DNA from: Pseudomonas sp. PDM04
Lineage (GTDB): Bacteria; Pseudomonadota; Gammaproteobacteria; Pseudomonadales; Pseudomonadaceae
Direction of reading: 5' to 3'
NCBI RefSeq assembly: GCF_014851765.1
Contig: NZ_JACVAI010000007.1
Coordinates: forward strand, 310,001 to 374,000
Length of the DNA stretch: 64,000 bases
The notes below the pieces were generated by a model. That model was not told where the DNA came from and did no database searches. It was given only the letters and a program-made list of their open reading frames with translations. Numbering within the stretch: the first letter of the stretch is position 1; every line of letters begins with the position of its first letter. The translations under genes were made by a program, and so were the position numbers. Below are positions 34,518 to 43,159 of this stretch, piece after piece.

Positions 34518-35321
34518 TTACGAGCGCCGGGTCACGGAGCGTGACAACAGCAACAGCAGGGTGGCAAACAGCACCATGATCGTGGCTGCGGAAAGCAGGA
34601 CCGGGCTCAACGCTTCTCGGGCCGTGGTGAACATTTCTCGAGGCAGCGTGCGCTGATCGGGACCGGCGAGGAACAGGGTCACGACCACCTCATCCAGGGA
34701 GGTGGCAAAGGCGAAGAGCCCGCCAGACACCAGGCCCGGCGAGATCAGCGGCAAGGTCACTTTGCGCAAGGTTGTCCAGGGCGTCGCGCCCATGCTGGCC
34801 GCCGCCCACAACAGGCGCTGGTTCAAGCCGCCCAGTGCCGAACCGACATTGACCACCACGAACGGTACCGCCAGGGTGGTGTGCGCCAGGATCAAGCCCA
34901 GGTAGGTTCGCGTCAGCCCGGCGTTGGAAAACACAAAGTACATGCCGACGCCCACGATGACCGCGGGCACGATCATGGGAGCGATCAGCAGGACTTCGAT
35001 GAAGCGTTTGCCTGGCATGGCCGGGTGCCGGAGCCCCAATGCCGCCAACCCACCCAGGATCACCGCAAGCGCAGTACTCGCCAGGGCCACCGCGATGCTG
35101 TTGAACAGCGCACTCAGCCATTGCGAGGAGGCGAAGAAATCCTCATACCAGCGCAGCGTAAAGTTCCCCAGGGGCAGTGACATGTAGCGGCTGTCACTGA
35201 ACGACAGCGGCAGTACGATGAGAATAGGCAGCAACAGAAAGGCCAGGACCAGGCAGCCACTCAGTGACACGCCGAAGTTGCCGAACCAGGCCATCGGCCC
35301 GCTATTGGGATTACGGATCAT
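34518..35321 (-). CDS. Polyamine-type ABC transporter permease (PotC-like)
   Basis: A 267-residue inner-membrane permease of the PotC class, with about six helices and the cytoplasmic EAA-like loop AAASMGATPWTTLRKVTLP that contacts the ATPase. The ATG overlaps the upstream permease stop in TGATG. Last gene of the five-gene operon for polyamine-type uptake and transamination. Confidence 0.93.
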   Translation of the reverse strand: MIRNPNSGPMAWFGNFGVSLSGCLVLAFLLLPILIVLPLSFSDSRYMSLPLGNFTLRWYEDFFASSQWLSALFNSIAVALASTALAVILGGLAALGLRHPAMPGKRFIEVLLIAPMIVPAVIVGVGMYFVFSNAGLTRTYLGLILAHTTLAVPFVVVNVGSALGGLNQRLLWAAASMGATPWTTLRKVTLPLISPGLVSGGLFAFATSLDEVVVTLFLAGPDQRTLPREMFTTAREALSPVLLSAATIMVLFATLLLLLSRSVTRRS

Positions 35322-36532
35322 CACTTCGCTCCTGTGTTGCGGCGGGCCAGATGCGCCTGAATGAGGTAGAGCAGGGTGGTCGCTACCAGCAACACCAGCC
35401 CCAATGCCGAGGCCAGGCCCCAGTTCAATGTGCCGGTGGTGAATTGGGCGATGTAGAAACTGATCATTTGATCGGCGGGTCCACCGAGCAGGGCGGGCGT
35501 GATGTAGAAGCCGAGCGTGACGATAAAGACCATCAATGCACCGGCCACCAGACCAGGGAGGACCTGTGGAAGGTAGACCTGGAAAAACACCCGCAGTGGG
35601 CGGGCTCCCATGGAATAGGCCGCCTGTACCAGCAAGCGATTGCAACTGGACATGGCGGCAAGCAGCGGGAACACCATGAACGGCAGCATCACGTGAACCA
35701 GTGCCAGGATCACGCCAAATCGGTTGTACAGCAGGTGCAACGGGCTATCGACCCATCCGAGCTTCAACAACATCGCGTTGACGATGCCCTGGTCCTGTAA
35801 CAACACCATCCAGGCGGTTGTACGAACCAGAATAGATGTCCAGAACGGCAGCAGGATCAGGAGCAACAGGGCATTGCGGGTCCTGGGCGTTCGGCGGTCC
35901 AGAAACACACACAGCGGGAATGCCAGCAGCACACAGACCAGCGTGGTGATGGCCGCGATGCCAAAGGTGCGCCCAAGGATCGAACGGTACAGGCCGGCCT
36001 CATCCTTAGCGACCAGGCCTTGTTGGTAGTCGTGTTTTACGTCCACGGCGGACAGCAGGTGATAAGTCCCGACAGGGCCTGAGGCGCGCTTGAAGGTTTG
36101 CCACGTTGCATTTTCCAGCCAGCGTGGGTCGAGCTTCTGCAAGCTCGCGCGGCTGCCGTCGAGGGCGCCGGCCTCGCGTTTGGCCGCCATCAGCAACCCA
36201 CGCAGTTCCGGTGCCTCGTAGGCCAGGCGGCGGGCAGCCGCCGCGAGGTCGCGGGGTGATACCGCCTTGAGGTCCTGCACCAACGGTTCGAACAAACGCT
36301 CGTCCGGAGCTGAACTGCCGTCCCAGTCCGAGACGGCACTGGCCGTCGCCGGCATCGCTTGGGGCAATTCGCCGTCAGCGACTGCGCGCCACAGCAAGGT
36401 GCCGATCGGACCGACGAAGGTCAGGACCAGAAACACCACCAAAGGTGCCAGCAGGCCGTAGGCGCGCCAGAGAGCGCCGCGATCCTTGCGGGCGACCACC
36501 GGTGACGAGGCATTGATTGCGATTGCACTCAT
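35321..36532 (-). CDS. Polyamine-type ABC transporter permease (PotB-like) with periplasmic insert
   Basis: A 403-residue permease, longer than the usual 280-300. The first helix (residues about 25-48) is followed by a roughly 130-residue polar, Ala/Leu-rich segment (residues 50-185) likely to lie in the periplasm, then the standard permease core with AAYSMGARPLRVFFQVYLPQ as the EAA loop. The insert may contact the binding protein. It is preceded by the binding protein gene and followed by the PotC-like gene. Confidence 0.93.
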   Translation of the reverse strand: MSAIAINASSPVVARKDRGALWRAYGLLAPLVVFLVLTFVGPIGTLLWRAVADGELPQAMPATASAVSDWDGSSAPDERLFEPLVQDLKAVSPRDLAAAARRLAYEAPELRGLLMAAKREAGALDGSRASLQKLDPRWLENATWQTFKRASGPVGTYHLLSAVDVKHDYQQGLVAKDEAGLYRSILGRTFGIAAITTLVCVLLAFPLCVFLDRRTPRTRNALLLLILLPFWTSILVRTTAWMVLLQDQGIVNAMLLKLGWVDSPLHLLYNRFGVILALVHVMLPFMVFPLLAAMSSCNRLLVQAAYSMGARPLRVFFQVYLPQVLPGLVAGALMVFIVTLGFYITPALLGGPADQMISFYIAQFTTGTLNWGLASALGLVLLVATTLLYLIQAHLARRNTGAK

Positions 36533-36552
36533 GTCTTTTTACTCGATTCGGA

Positions 36553-37602
36553 TCACTTGGCCGACCATGCGGTCCATTTGGCGTTCAGCTCGTCGATTCG
36601 GTCGACCCAGAACTTGTCATTGAGCACCAGCACGTTGGCGCTGTTGCGAGGCGCGCTCGGGGAGTCGGCGAGCGCCGCCGGATCGGTGTCGGCAATGCCT
36701 TTGATCGAGGTGATCCCGGTCGGCTGCAGGCTTGGCCATTTCTTCTGGTTTTCCGCTTTGCCCATCACGTCCAGCAGGCCATAGGCTTTGTCGACGTTCG
36801 GCGAATTGGCGAGGATCACCCAGCTGTCCATGGTTTGCAGGGACTGATTCCAGACCAGTCCGAATGGCTTGTGATCCTGGTGGATGGCGTTGGTCACCCG
36901 ACCGTTATAGGACGTGGTCATGTTCACTTCACCTGACGCCAGCAGCTGCATCGGTTGGCCACCCGCTTTCCAGAACAGCAGTTGGCTCTTGATCGTGTCG
37001 AGTTTTTTGAAGGCGCGCTCTACGCCACCCGCCGAGTTGAGGACGGTGTAGACGTCGGCCGGCGCAACACCGTCGGCCATGAGGGCGATTTCCAGGTTGC
37101 CCTTGGGGCCCTGGCGCAGGGCGCGTTTGCCAGGGAAGGTTCGGGTGTCGAAAAAGTCGCTCCAGTCTTTGGGCGTACGAGCGACCTTGCTGGTGTCGTA
37201 GCTCAGCACGAAGTTGTAGACCGCGCTGCCCACGCCGCATTCGCTGACCGCGCTGGGAATGTAGTTGTCTTTGCCGCCGATGCGTTTGAAGTCCATCGAA
37301 ACGAAAAGCCCCTCGCCACAACCCAACTGCAGGTCTTCGGCCTCGACCTGAACGACATCCCACCCGCTGTCTGCGCCCTCGGCATGGGTTCTCAAGAGGC
37401 CGATGCCGCCCTCCCAGCTGTCATCCACCACGTTATTGCCGCTGGCCTGGGTGTAGGGTTCGAAGAAGATTTTGCGTTGCACATCCTGATAGGCACCGCC
37501 CCATGAGGCGACGGTGAGGTCTCTGGCCTGAGCGGTTCCCTGGAGCAGGGCAAACCCGCATAAAACCAGGGTGAGGCTGCGAACGGAGCATGGATTGAAC
37601 AT
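36553..37602 (-). CDS. Polyamine-type periplasmic binding protein (PotD-like)
   Basis: A 349-residue exported binding protein with a signal peptide cut after about residue 26 (GTAQA). The mature part starts LTVASWGGAYQDVQRKIFFEPY, typical of family 1 spermidine/putrescine-type binding proteins, with WDVVQVEAEDL and NMTTSYNGRVTNAI. It delivers its ligand to the two permeases encoded downstream. The start has GGGAG upstream. The coupled aminotransferase suggests a diamine or amino acid ligand. Confidence 0.93.
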   Translation of the reverse strand: MFNPCSVRSLTLVLCGFALLQGTAQARDLTVASWGGAYQDVQRKIFFEPYTQASGNNVVDDSWEGGIGLLRTHAEGADSGWDVVQVEAEDLQLGCGEGLFVSMDFKRIGGKDNYIPSAVSECGVGSAVYNFVLSYDTSKVARTPKDWSDFFDTRTFPGKRALRQGPKGNLEIALMADGVAPADVYTVLNSAGGVERAFKKLDTIKSQLLFWKAGGQPMQLLASGEVNMTTSYNGRVTNAIHQDHKPFGLVWNQSLQTMDSWVILANSPNVDKAYGLLDVMGKAENQKKWPSLQPTGITSIKGIADTDPAALADSPSAPRNSANVLVLNDKFWVDRIDELNAKWTAWSAK

Positions 37603-37685
37603 GATGTGACTCCCAGACTTTTGATTTAGTTGTGGTCGGCAGAAGTGACGTAGCAGATCGACGCGTTCTTTTTGTTTTTGGGCGC

Positions 37686-38840
37686 TCAGCGCAAGATCAT
37701 TGCCTGTGCGGCAGGCAATGCCAGGCGCACGCTTTCGCCGGGCAGGGGTGGGGCCTGGCTCAGGCTTCCCGGGTTGTAGGTCATTGACAGCACGCAACCA
37801 TCGGTCATCACCAGGCGCAACTTGCAGTGGGCACCATGGAAGATGCTGTCGACCACGCACGCCTGGATCGAGGCTTCTCCGGGGGCTGCCAGTCGCAGGT
37901 TCTCGGGACGAATCGCCAGCGCTGCCGGGAGACCCGTGGCCAGCCCCGGGTCAGAGCAAAACGCCTCGTGCACCGTACCGCCCTCGTTCAGGCGGATTCG
38001 TGCGAGATCGCCGCTGACACTGACCAGGACACCTTCCAGCACATTGGTTTCACCCAGGAAGTTCGCCACGAAGCGAGTGGCGGGGCGGTTGTAAATGGTT
38101 TCCGGCCGGTCGATCTGGGCGATCTTGCCTTCGTTGAATACCGCCACGCGATCCGACAGGGTCATGGCTTCGTCCTGGTCGTGAGTGACGTAGACAAACG
38201 TGATGCCCAGCTGTTTGTGGATGGCCTTGAGTTCCAGTTGCATGTGTTCGCGCAACCCCTTGTCGAGGGCACCCAGCGGTTCGTCCATCAGCAGCATGCG
38301 TGGGCGATACACCAGCGCTCGGGCTAGCGCGACGCGTTGCTGCTGGCCTCCGGACAACTGCGCGGGGTTGCGATCTTCAAAGCCTTCCAGGCGCGCCAGG
38401 GTCAACGCTTCCTTGACCCGAACCTTGGCTTCGGCGGGCGGTATTTTGCGCAGGTTGAGGGGGAAGGCGACGTTCTGGGCCACGCTCATGTGCGGGAACA
38501 GGGCGTAGCTCTGGAAGACCACACCCATGTCGCGTTTGTAAGCCGGCAGCTTGCTGATGTCGCTGCCGTCCATGAGGATACGGCCACGGTCCGGTGCATC
38601 GAAACCGGCGAGCATCATCAGGGTGGTGGTCTTTCCTGATCCGCTGGGGCCCAGCAGGGACAGAAATTCGCCCTGGCGGATATTCAGGTCCAGGTTGTCT
38701 ACGACCCAACTGCGCTCGTCATAGGTTTTGTGTACACCTTCGAACCGGACCAGTACCGGACTGTCTACGGCGGGGACGGCGATGTTGTCGGGTGTCGGCA
38801 TAGGGACCCTGGTCAGCGCGCGACGCGATTGGGCGGTCAT
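37686..38840 (-). CDS. Polyamine-type ABC transporter ATPase (PotA-like)
   Basis: A 384-residue ATP-binding subunit. Walker A is GPSGSGKTTT near residue 64, the signature LSGGQQQRVALARAL, Walker B MLLMDEPLGALD and the switch His is in YVTHDQDEA. The C-terminal 120 residues form the TOBE regulatory domain. The gene overlaps the aminotransferase stop by four bases (ATGA) and precedes the binding protein gene. Confidence 0.95.
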   Translation of the reverse strand: MTAQSRRALTRVPMPTPDNIAVPAVDSPVLVRFEGVHKTYDERSWVVDNLDLNIRQGEFLSLLGPSGSGKTTTLMMLAGFDAPDRGRILMDGSDISKLPAYKRDMGVVFQSYALFPHMSVAQNVAFPLNLRKIPPAEAKVRVKEALTLARLEGFEDRNPAQLSGGQQQRVALARALVYRPRMLLMDEPLGALDKGLREHMQLELKAIHKQLGITFVYVTHDQDEAMTLSDRVAVFNEGKIAQIDRPETIYNRPATRFVANFLGETNVLEGVLVSVSGDLARIRLNEGGTVHEAFCSDPGLATGLPAALAIRPENLRLAAPGEASIQACVVDSIFHGAHCKLRLVMTDGCVLSMTYNPGSLSQAPPLPGESVRLALPAAQAMILR

Positions 38841-40207
38841 GGCTGGATACCCGCGAGGATTTCATCGAGTGCCTGAGCCACTGCCTTGAGAATAGTCTGG
38901 ATCTGATCGGCATCGACGATCAGCGGCGGTGCCATCACCAGGGTGTCGCCCAGCGCCCGCAGCAGGACGCCGTTGCGTTGCAAGACGTCGCTGACCTTGC
39001 TTGCCACTTTGAGTTCGGCAGGGAAAGGGGCGCGGGTGTGTTTGTCGGCGACGAACTCCAGTGCCGCCATCAGGCCGATGCCCCGTGCTTCGCCCACCAG
39101 TGGATGATCGGCCAGGGCTTTGATGCCCGCCTGGAAGGCCGGGGCCACCTCGGCGACGTGTTCGACGATAGCCAGTTCGTCGTACATCCGCAGGGTTTCC
39201 AGGGCAACGGCGGCGGCCACCGGGTGCCCGCCGTAGGTGTAGCCGTGGCCCAGGCCACCCAGTGCGTTGCTCTGATCGGCGATGACCTGGTAGACCTGAT
39301 CGCTGACCAACAAAGCCGAGATCGGCTGAAACGCCGCGGACAGGCCTTTGGCACAGGTCAGCATGTCCGGTTGGATGCCCATCGCCTGGCAGCCCCAGTA
39401 ATAGCCGGTGCGCCCGAAGCCACAGATCACTTCATCGGCCACCATCAGAATGTCGTACTTGCGCAGGACCGCCTGAACCTTGGCGAAATAGCCGGCTGGC
39501 GGCACGATCACGCCACCGGTGCCCATCACCGGCTCGGCGAAGAAGGCGCCAATGGTTTCAGGACCCGCGTCGAGAATGGTCTGCTCCAGTTCTTCGGCCA
39601 GGCGGGTGGAGAACGCCTCCTCGCTTTCCCCTGGGAGGCCCTGGCGATAGAAGTGCGGGCAGCGCACATGGATGACGTCGGCCAGAGGATCCCCCCAACC
39701 TTTATGCATGTTCGGCAGACCGGTAAGGCTGGCGGCAGCCAGGGTCGTGCCGTGGTAGCTGCGATGGCGGGCGATCAGGCGGGTCTTGTGCGGCTTCCCC
39801 AGGGCGATGTGGTAGTAGCGAACGAATTTGATCGCGGTATCGATCGCTTCCGATCCGGAACTCTGGAAGACCACTTTCCCCAGGCCTGCCGGTGCGTGAG
39901 CAATCAGTTCGGCGGCCAGGTCTGCGGCCGGCCCATGGCTGCGATGAGCAAACGTCTGCTGATACGGCAACTTCAACAGTTGCGCGTACGCTGCTTCGGC
40001 CAGGCGCGGCTGGCTGAAACCCAGCGTCGCACACCACAGGCCCGACATCCCTTCGATGTAGCGCCGGCCCTGGTCATCGAATACATGAATGCCTTCTCCG
40101 CGCTCGATCAGCAACGGGCCCAGTTGTTCGTGCAGTCGCAGATTGGTCTGCGGGTGGAGGTGGTGGGCGATATCTCGCTTGGCCAGGGCCGAATCACGAG
40201 CGGTCAT
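38837..40207 (-). CDS. Class III (omega) aminotransferase
   Basis: A 456-residue PLP-dependent aminotransferase of the putrescine/beta-alanine:pyruvate group. The front NLRLHEQLGPLLIERGEGIHV, VFQSSGSEAIDTAIKF for phosphate binding, VADEVICGFGRTGYY and LTCAKGLSAAF with the PLP lysine are all present. Start ATG 40207 has AGAGGA eight bases upstream; ATG 40225 is possible. First gene of the transport operon, so imported amines are probably transaminated at once. It may be SpuC-like; substrate not proven. Confidence 0.93.
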   Translation of the reverse strand: MTARDSALAKRDIAHHLHPQTNLRLHEQLGPLLIERGEGIHVFDDQGRRYIEGMSGLWCATLGFSQPRLAEAAYAQLLKLPYQQTFAHRSHGPAADLAAELIAHAPAGLGKVVFQSSGSEAIDTAIKFVRYYHIALGKPHKTRLIARHRSYHGTTLAAASLTGLPNMHKGWGDPLADVIHVRCPHFYRQGLPGESEEAFSTRLAEELEQTILDAGPETIGAFFAEPVMGTGGVIVPPAGYFAKVQAVLRKYDILMVADEVICGFGRTGYYWGCQAMGIQPDMLTCAKGLSAAFQPISALLVSDQVYQVIADQSNALGGLGHGYTYGGHPVAAAVALETLRMYDELAIVEHVAEVAPAFQAGIKALADHPLVGEARGIGLMAALEFVADKHTRAPFPAELKVASKVSDVLQRNGVLLRALGDTLVMAPPLIVDADQIQTILKAVAQALDEILAGIQP

Positions 40208-40578
40208 GACGTCATCCTCTATCATTCAACTATCGTATGCGTATGCGGTACGTGGTTTCATTTTTACGACGATTGTGAGTGCTCGTCAAATGTTTTGTGT
40301 ATCGCTGGTGGTAACGGTGTTTCTATGAGCGAAAAATTGTCAGGTGGGATTTTTCCAGTAAACGGGCTTTGTCAGAAAAATCAGCCGCTTATGTTTGGGT
40401 TCAACCTCTGGCGCGATAAAAAATTCACGAAGCAAAAATGCAAGTGCCCTGAACTTGTTTTGGCGTGATATACAGATGTATCGTTTCGCCTACGCGAACG
40501 ACGTTATTTTTTATCTCTAAAGCACACAGCTTGCCAGCTCGACTCGGGCTTGGATGAATTGCAGGAGTGGGTCCCAAC
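40208..40578. other. Shared promoter region between aminotransferase operon and IclR gene
   Basis: About 370 bases, AT-richer than the neighbours, with no convincing gene. It holds the TTCGC-CTAC-GCGAA dyad at 40485-40498 and an 11 of 13 match to the KdgR-like palindrome at 40311-40323. Promoters for both flanking units must lie here. Confidence 0.6.
40485..40498. promoter_or_regulatory. Candidate operator of the IclR regulator at 40579
   Basis: TTCGCCTACGCGAA is a perfect 5-bp dyad with a 4-base spacer, 81 bases before the IclR start and within the divergent promoter of the transport operon. IclR-type proteins bind short dyads of this kind. Inference from position. Confidence 0.4.
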
Positions 40579-41355
40579 ATGAGCGACGATGCAGGGAAAG
40601 GTGGAGTCAGGTCGGTGCAACTGGCACTGGATGTGCTCGAACGGGTCGCCAGCGCCGGCGACGGGGTGGGGGTCAGTGAGCTGGCCGTGCAACTGGGGAC
40701 GACCAAAGGCTCAGTGTTCAGGCATCTGAAGACCCTGGTCGAGCGGGGTTACCTGAGTCAGAACCCGCAGACCTCGAAGTATCGATTGGGCATCCAGGCT
40801 TATGTGCTCGGGCAGGTCGCCGCCAGTGGCATCGATCTGCTGAGCGCTTCTGCTGATGCCATTCGAGACCTGCGAGACGAGTTGGGGTTGACGGTGGTGT
40901 TATCGGTGCTTCAAGCGCGCCGCTTGATGGTGGTCGAAACGCTGCTGGGCAAATCCACGCTTGAAATTGGTGTGCGTATCGGCACGGAGCTGCAGTTGCA
41001 CTGCAACGCCCAGGGCAAGGTCGCGCTGGCCTTCGCCAAACAGTTGAGCATGGATCAACTCCCGGGCGAATTGCCCGCGATCACGGTCAATACCGTGACT
41101 GACCGTGCGGAGCTGATTCGCCAGGTCAGCGAAGCCAGGTCCCAGGGTTGGGCATCTGCCATCGAGGAAGAGACTCTGGGGATCTCTGCGATCGCCGCGC
41201 CGATTCTGGGTATCAACGAAGAATTTATCGGCACGGTGGCATTGGTGGCGACCGTGCAGAATATTGCCCGTGAACGGGACCCCGAACAGGTCCGTGCATT
41301 GAAAAAGGCAGCGCTGCGCGCCTCCTGGAACCTCGGGTTCAAAGGAGAATTCTGA
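40579..41355 (+). CDS. IclR-family transcriptional regulator
   Basis: A 258-residue IclR regulator with a winged helix-turn-helix (VGVSELAVQLGTTKGSVFRHL, residues about 34-54) and effector domain (LHCNAQGKVALAF, EEETLGISAIAAPI). Divergent from the aminotransferase/ABC operon and most likely its regulator. ATG 40579 has AGGAG about 11 bases upstream. Confidence 0.92.
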   Translation: MSDDAGKGGVRSVQLALDVLERVASAGDGVGVSELAVQLGTTKGSVFRHLKTLVERGYLSQNPQTSKYRLGIQAYVLGQVAASGIDLLSASADAIRDLRDELGLTVVLSVLQARRLMVVETLLGKSTLEIGVRIGTELQLHCNAQGKVALAFAKQLSMDQLPGELPAITVNTVTDRAELIRQVSEARSQGWASAIEEETLGISAIAAPILGINEEFIGTVALVATVQNIARERDPEQVRALKKAALRASWNLGFKGEF

Positions 41356-41395
41356 TCGGTGTGGGGACATGCCCGGCAGAGCCGGGCAGGGCCGT

Positions 41396-42622
41396 TCAGA
41401 AAATATTGATCGGGTACTCGGTAATCAGCCGCACCTCATTGAAATCGAGCCCGCGATCCGGGCTGCGGAAGCTGGCCTGCCGGATGCGAAACGACAGGTC
41501 CTTGGCCGAGCCCGATTGCACCACGTATTTGAGCTCCAGATCCCGCTCCCAGGCGCGGCCATTGTCAGTCTGTGCCGTATGAAAGTCCGTACCGCGCAAG
41601 TACCGGCCCATAAAGCTCAACCCAGGCACGCCAAGCGCAACGAAGTCGAAGTCATAACGAGCCTGCCATGAGCGTTCGTTCTCGTAGTTGAAGTCCGAGT
41701 ACTGCACGGAGTTGGCCAGGAACACCGTGCTGTTGCCGTCGACGCCATAGGTGTAGTTCCCGGTACCGGTCACCCGTTGATGGGCGATCAAGAAACCATG
41801 GGGCCCTGCCGAAAGCGCTGCCGACAGGCTCCAGATCCGGTTGTCCAGGTCGCCGCCGCGTTGCTGGCCCTGGCTTTGGGTGTCATAGCCGTTGAAGTCG
41901 AACCTGGCGGTGTAACCCTCGCTGATCGGTAAGGTCAGGGTGGCGCCCAGATAGTTCTTGCGCCAGTAATCCTCTACGTCGGAATGGTAGGCCCGGGCAC
42001 TGAATTGCTTGTTGAGGTTGTAAGTGCCGCCGATCAGGTCCAGGGAAGTCAGCCCGCCGCTGTCATGCTCGCTCTGGTCACGGCTACGCAACGCGGTGAA
42101 GTGGCCGGCATGCAAGGTCAGGTCGGTGATTTCCTTGCTGGTCAACAACCAGCCCTGGGTGGTTTCCGGCAGCAGGCGGTTGTCACTGGTGGCCAGTACC
42201 GGCAGGTTCATCAGTTGCTCACCGAACTTGAACACCGTGTTCGACAGCCGCGCCTTCACCGCGGCTCCGCCTTTTGAATAGCTGCTTTTGGCCCCGTCGC
42301 TGTCTTCTTCGAGCAACAGCGTGCCACCGCCTTTGCGGCCGCCCCCAGTGTCCAGCTTGATGCCCAGCAGGCCAATGGCGTCCACCCCGAAACCGACTGT
42401 CCCCGGGGTGTAACCGGATTCGAAAGTCCCAATGAAACCCTGCGCCCATTCTTCGGAATAATTCTGTGAAGTGCGGTCGTCGAGGAAATTGCGGTTCATG
42501 TAGAAGTTTCGCGCTTTTATCGAGAAATGCGCGTCTTCGACAAAGCCGCCGGTGTCGGCCATCGCGTTGCAGGAAACCGCGCCAGTAATAGCCAGTGCCA
42601 GTGAAGTCTTCTTTGCATTCAT
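41396..42622 (-). CDS. OprD-family outer-membrane porin
   Basis: A 408-residue OprD-type porin. It has a signal peptide (cut after about residue 22, CNAMA), FVEDAHFSIKARNFYMNRNF at the start of the barrel, SSYSKGGAAVKARLSNTVFKFGEQ, and a terminal Phe (EYPINIF) required for outer-membrane assembly. OprD members are selective channels for amino acids or organic acids. A perfect copy of the KdgR-like palindrome lies 248 bases upstream, linking it to the 25726-34392 locus. Confidence 0.93.
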   Translation of the reverse strand: MNAKKTSLALAITGAVSCNAMADTGGFVEDAHFSIKARNFYMNRNFLDDRTSQNYSEEWAQGFIGTFESGYTPGTVGFGVDAIGLLGIKLDTGGGRKGGGTLLLEEDSDGAKSSYSKGGAAVKARLSNTVFKFGEQLMNLPVLATSDNRLLPETTQGWLLTSKEITDLTLHAGHFTALRSRDQSEHDSGGLTSLDLIGGTYNLNKQFSARAYHSDVEDYWRKNYLGATLTLPISEGYTARFDFNGYDTQSQGQQRGGDLDNRIWSLSAALSAGPHGFLIAHQRVTGTGNYTYGVDGNSTVFLANSVQYSDFNYENERSWQARYDFDFVALGVPGLSFMGRYLRGTDFHTAQTDNGRAWERDLELKYVVQSGSAKDLSFRIRQASFRSPDRGLDFNEVRLITEYPINIF

Positions 42623-43159
42623 ATTGTTATTGTCCAGGCGTGTACGTGAGCGCGCGGGGTCAGAGCGAATGACATCCGAGCGTTCGGTTTGGATAAATCA
42701 GGAAGGATGAAGACGGCGTGGTGCTAATGAGGGGGCGTGTTCAATCGAAGAATCTCCTTGGTCTTTTTTATTGTTTTGGTCGCCAGGGAAACGGGTACAG
42801 CAGCGCCGATCCAATTGGCCTTGCGGGTAGCGAACGGCCAATCAGTCAGTGATTTATGTTTTTTACAGCGAAACAGTGTTTCTCTGGTGTCTGGATGGTA
42901 AGGAAACGCGGAACAGGCTGTCAAGGGTTGGAAAATGTCAGAGGCCACAGGTGTGTCTGGCCGCAGTGACCTTTGCACGAAGTCAACGCGGGCCCAGCCA
43001 CGTCGCTGTGACGGGAGTCGACCATTGCTTGAAGAGGGACTGCTATGTCGGTGGGGCGAATCACCCTGCGCTTGGCGGGAGTTTGGGCACCAGGCACGCT
43101 GGGCAGGATTTGTTGCGGGGAGGGCAGTCGAGGGGGGGGGCGACTGATTCAGCGGGTTT
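42623..43159. other. Gene-free region between oprD and the kinase gene
   Basis: About 540 bases without a convincing gene. It contains the oprD promoter, the palindrome at 42870-42882, and a nine-G tract (43132-43140) bracketed by CAGTCG / CGACTG close to the end of the kinase gene. Frames on both strands lack family features. Confidence 0.55.
42870..42882. promoter_or_regulatory. KdgR-like palindrome upstream of oprD
   Basis: GAAACAGTGTTTC is a perfect palindrome about an odd centre. Twelve bases of it recur exactly at 29041-29052. It fits the general form of IclR/KdgR-type operators and is proposed as a remote site for the IclR protein at 33577. Confidence 0.5.

Noticed and set aside
42935..43147. 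A 70-codon plus-strand frame starting with ATG
   Set aside because: Cys/Arg/Trp-rich without domain features or a ribosome-binding site, and it runs into the G tract; likely chance.
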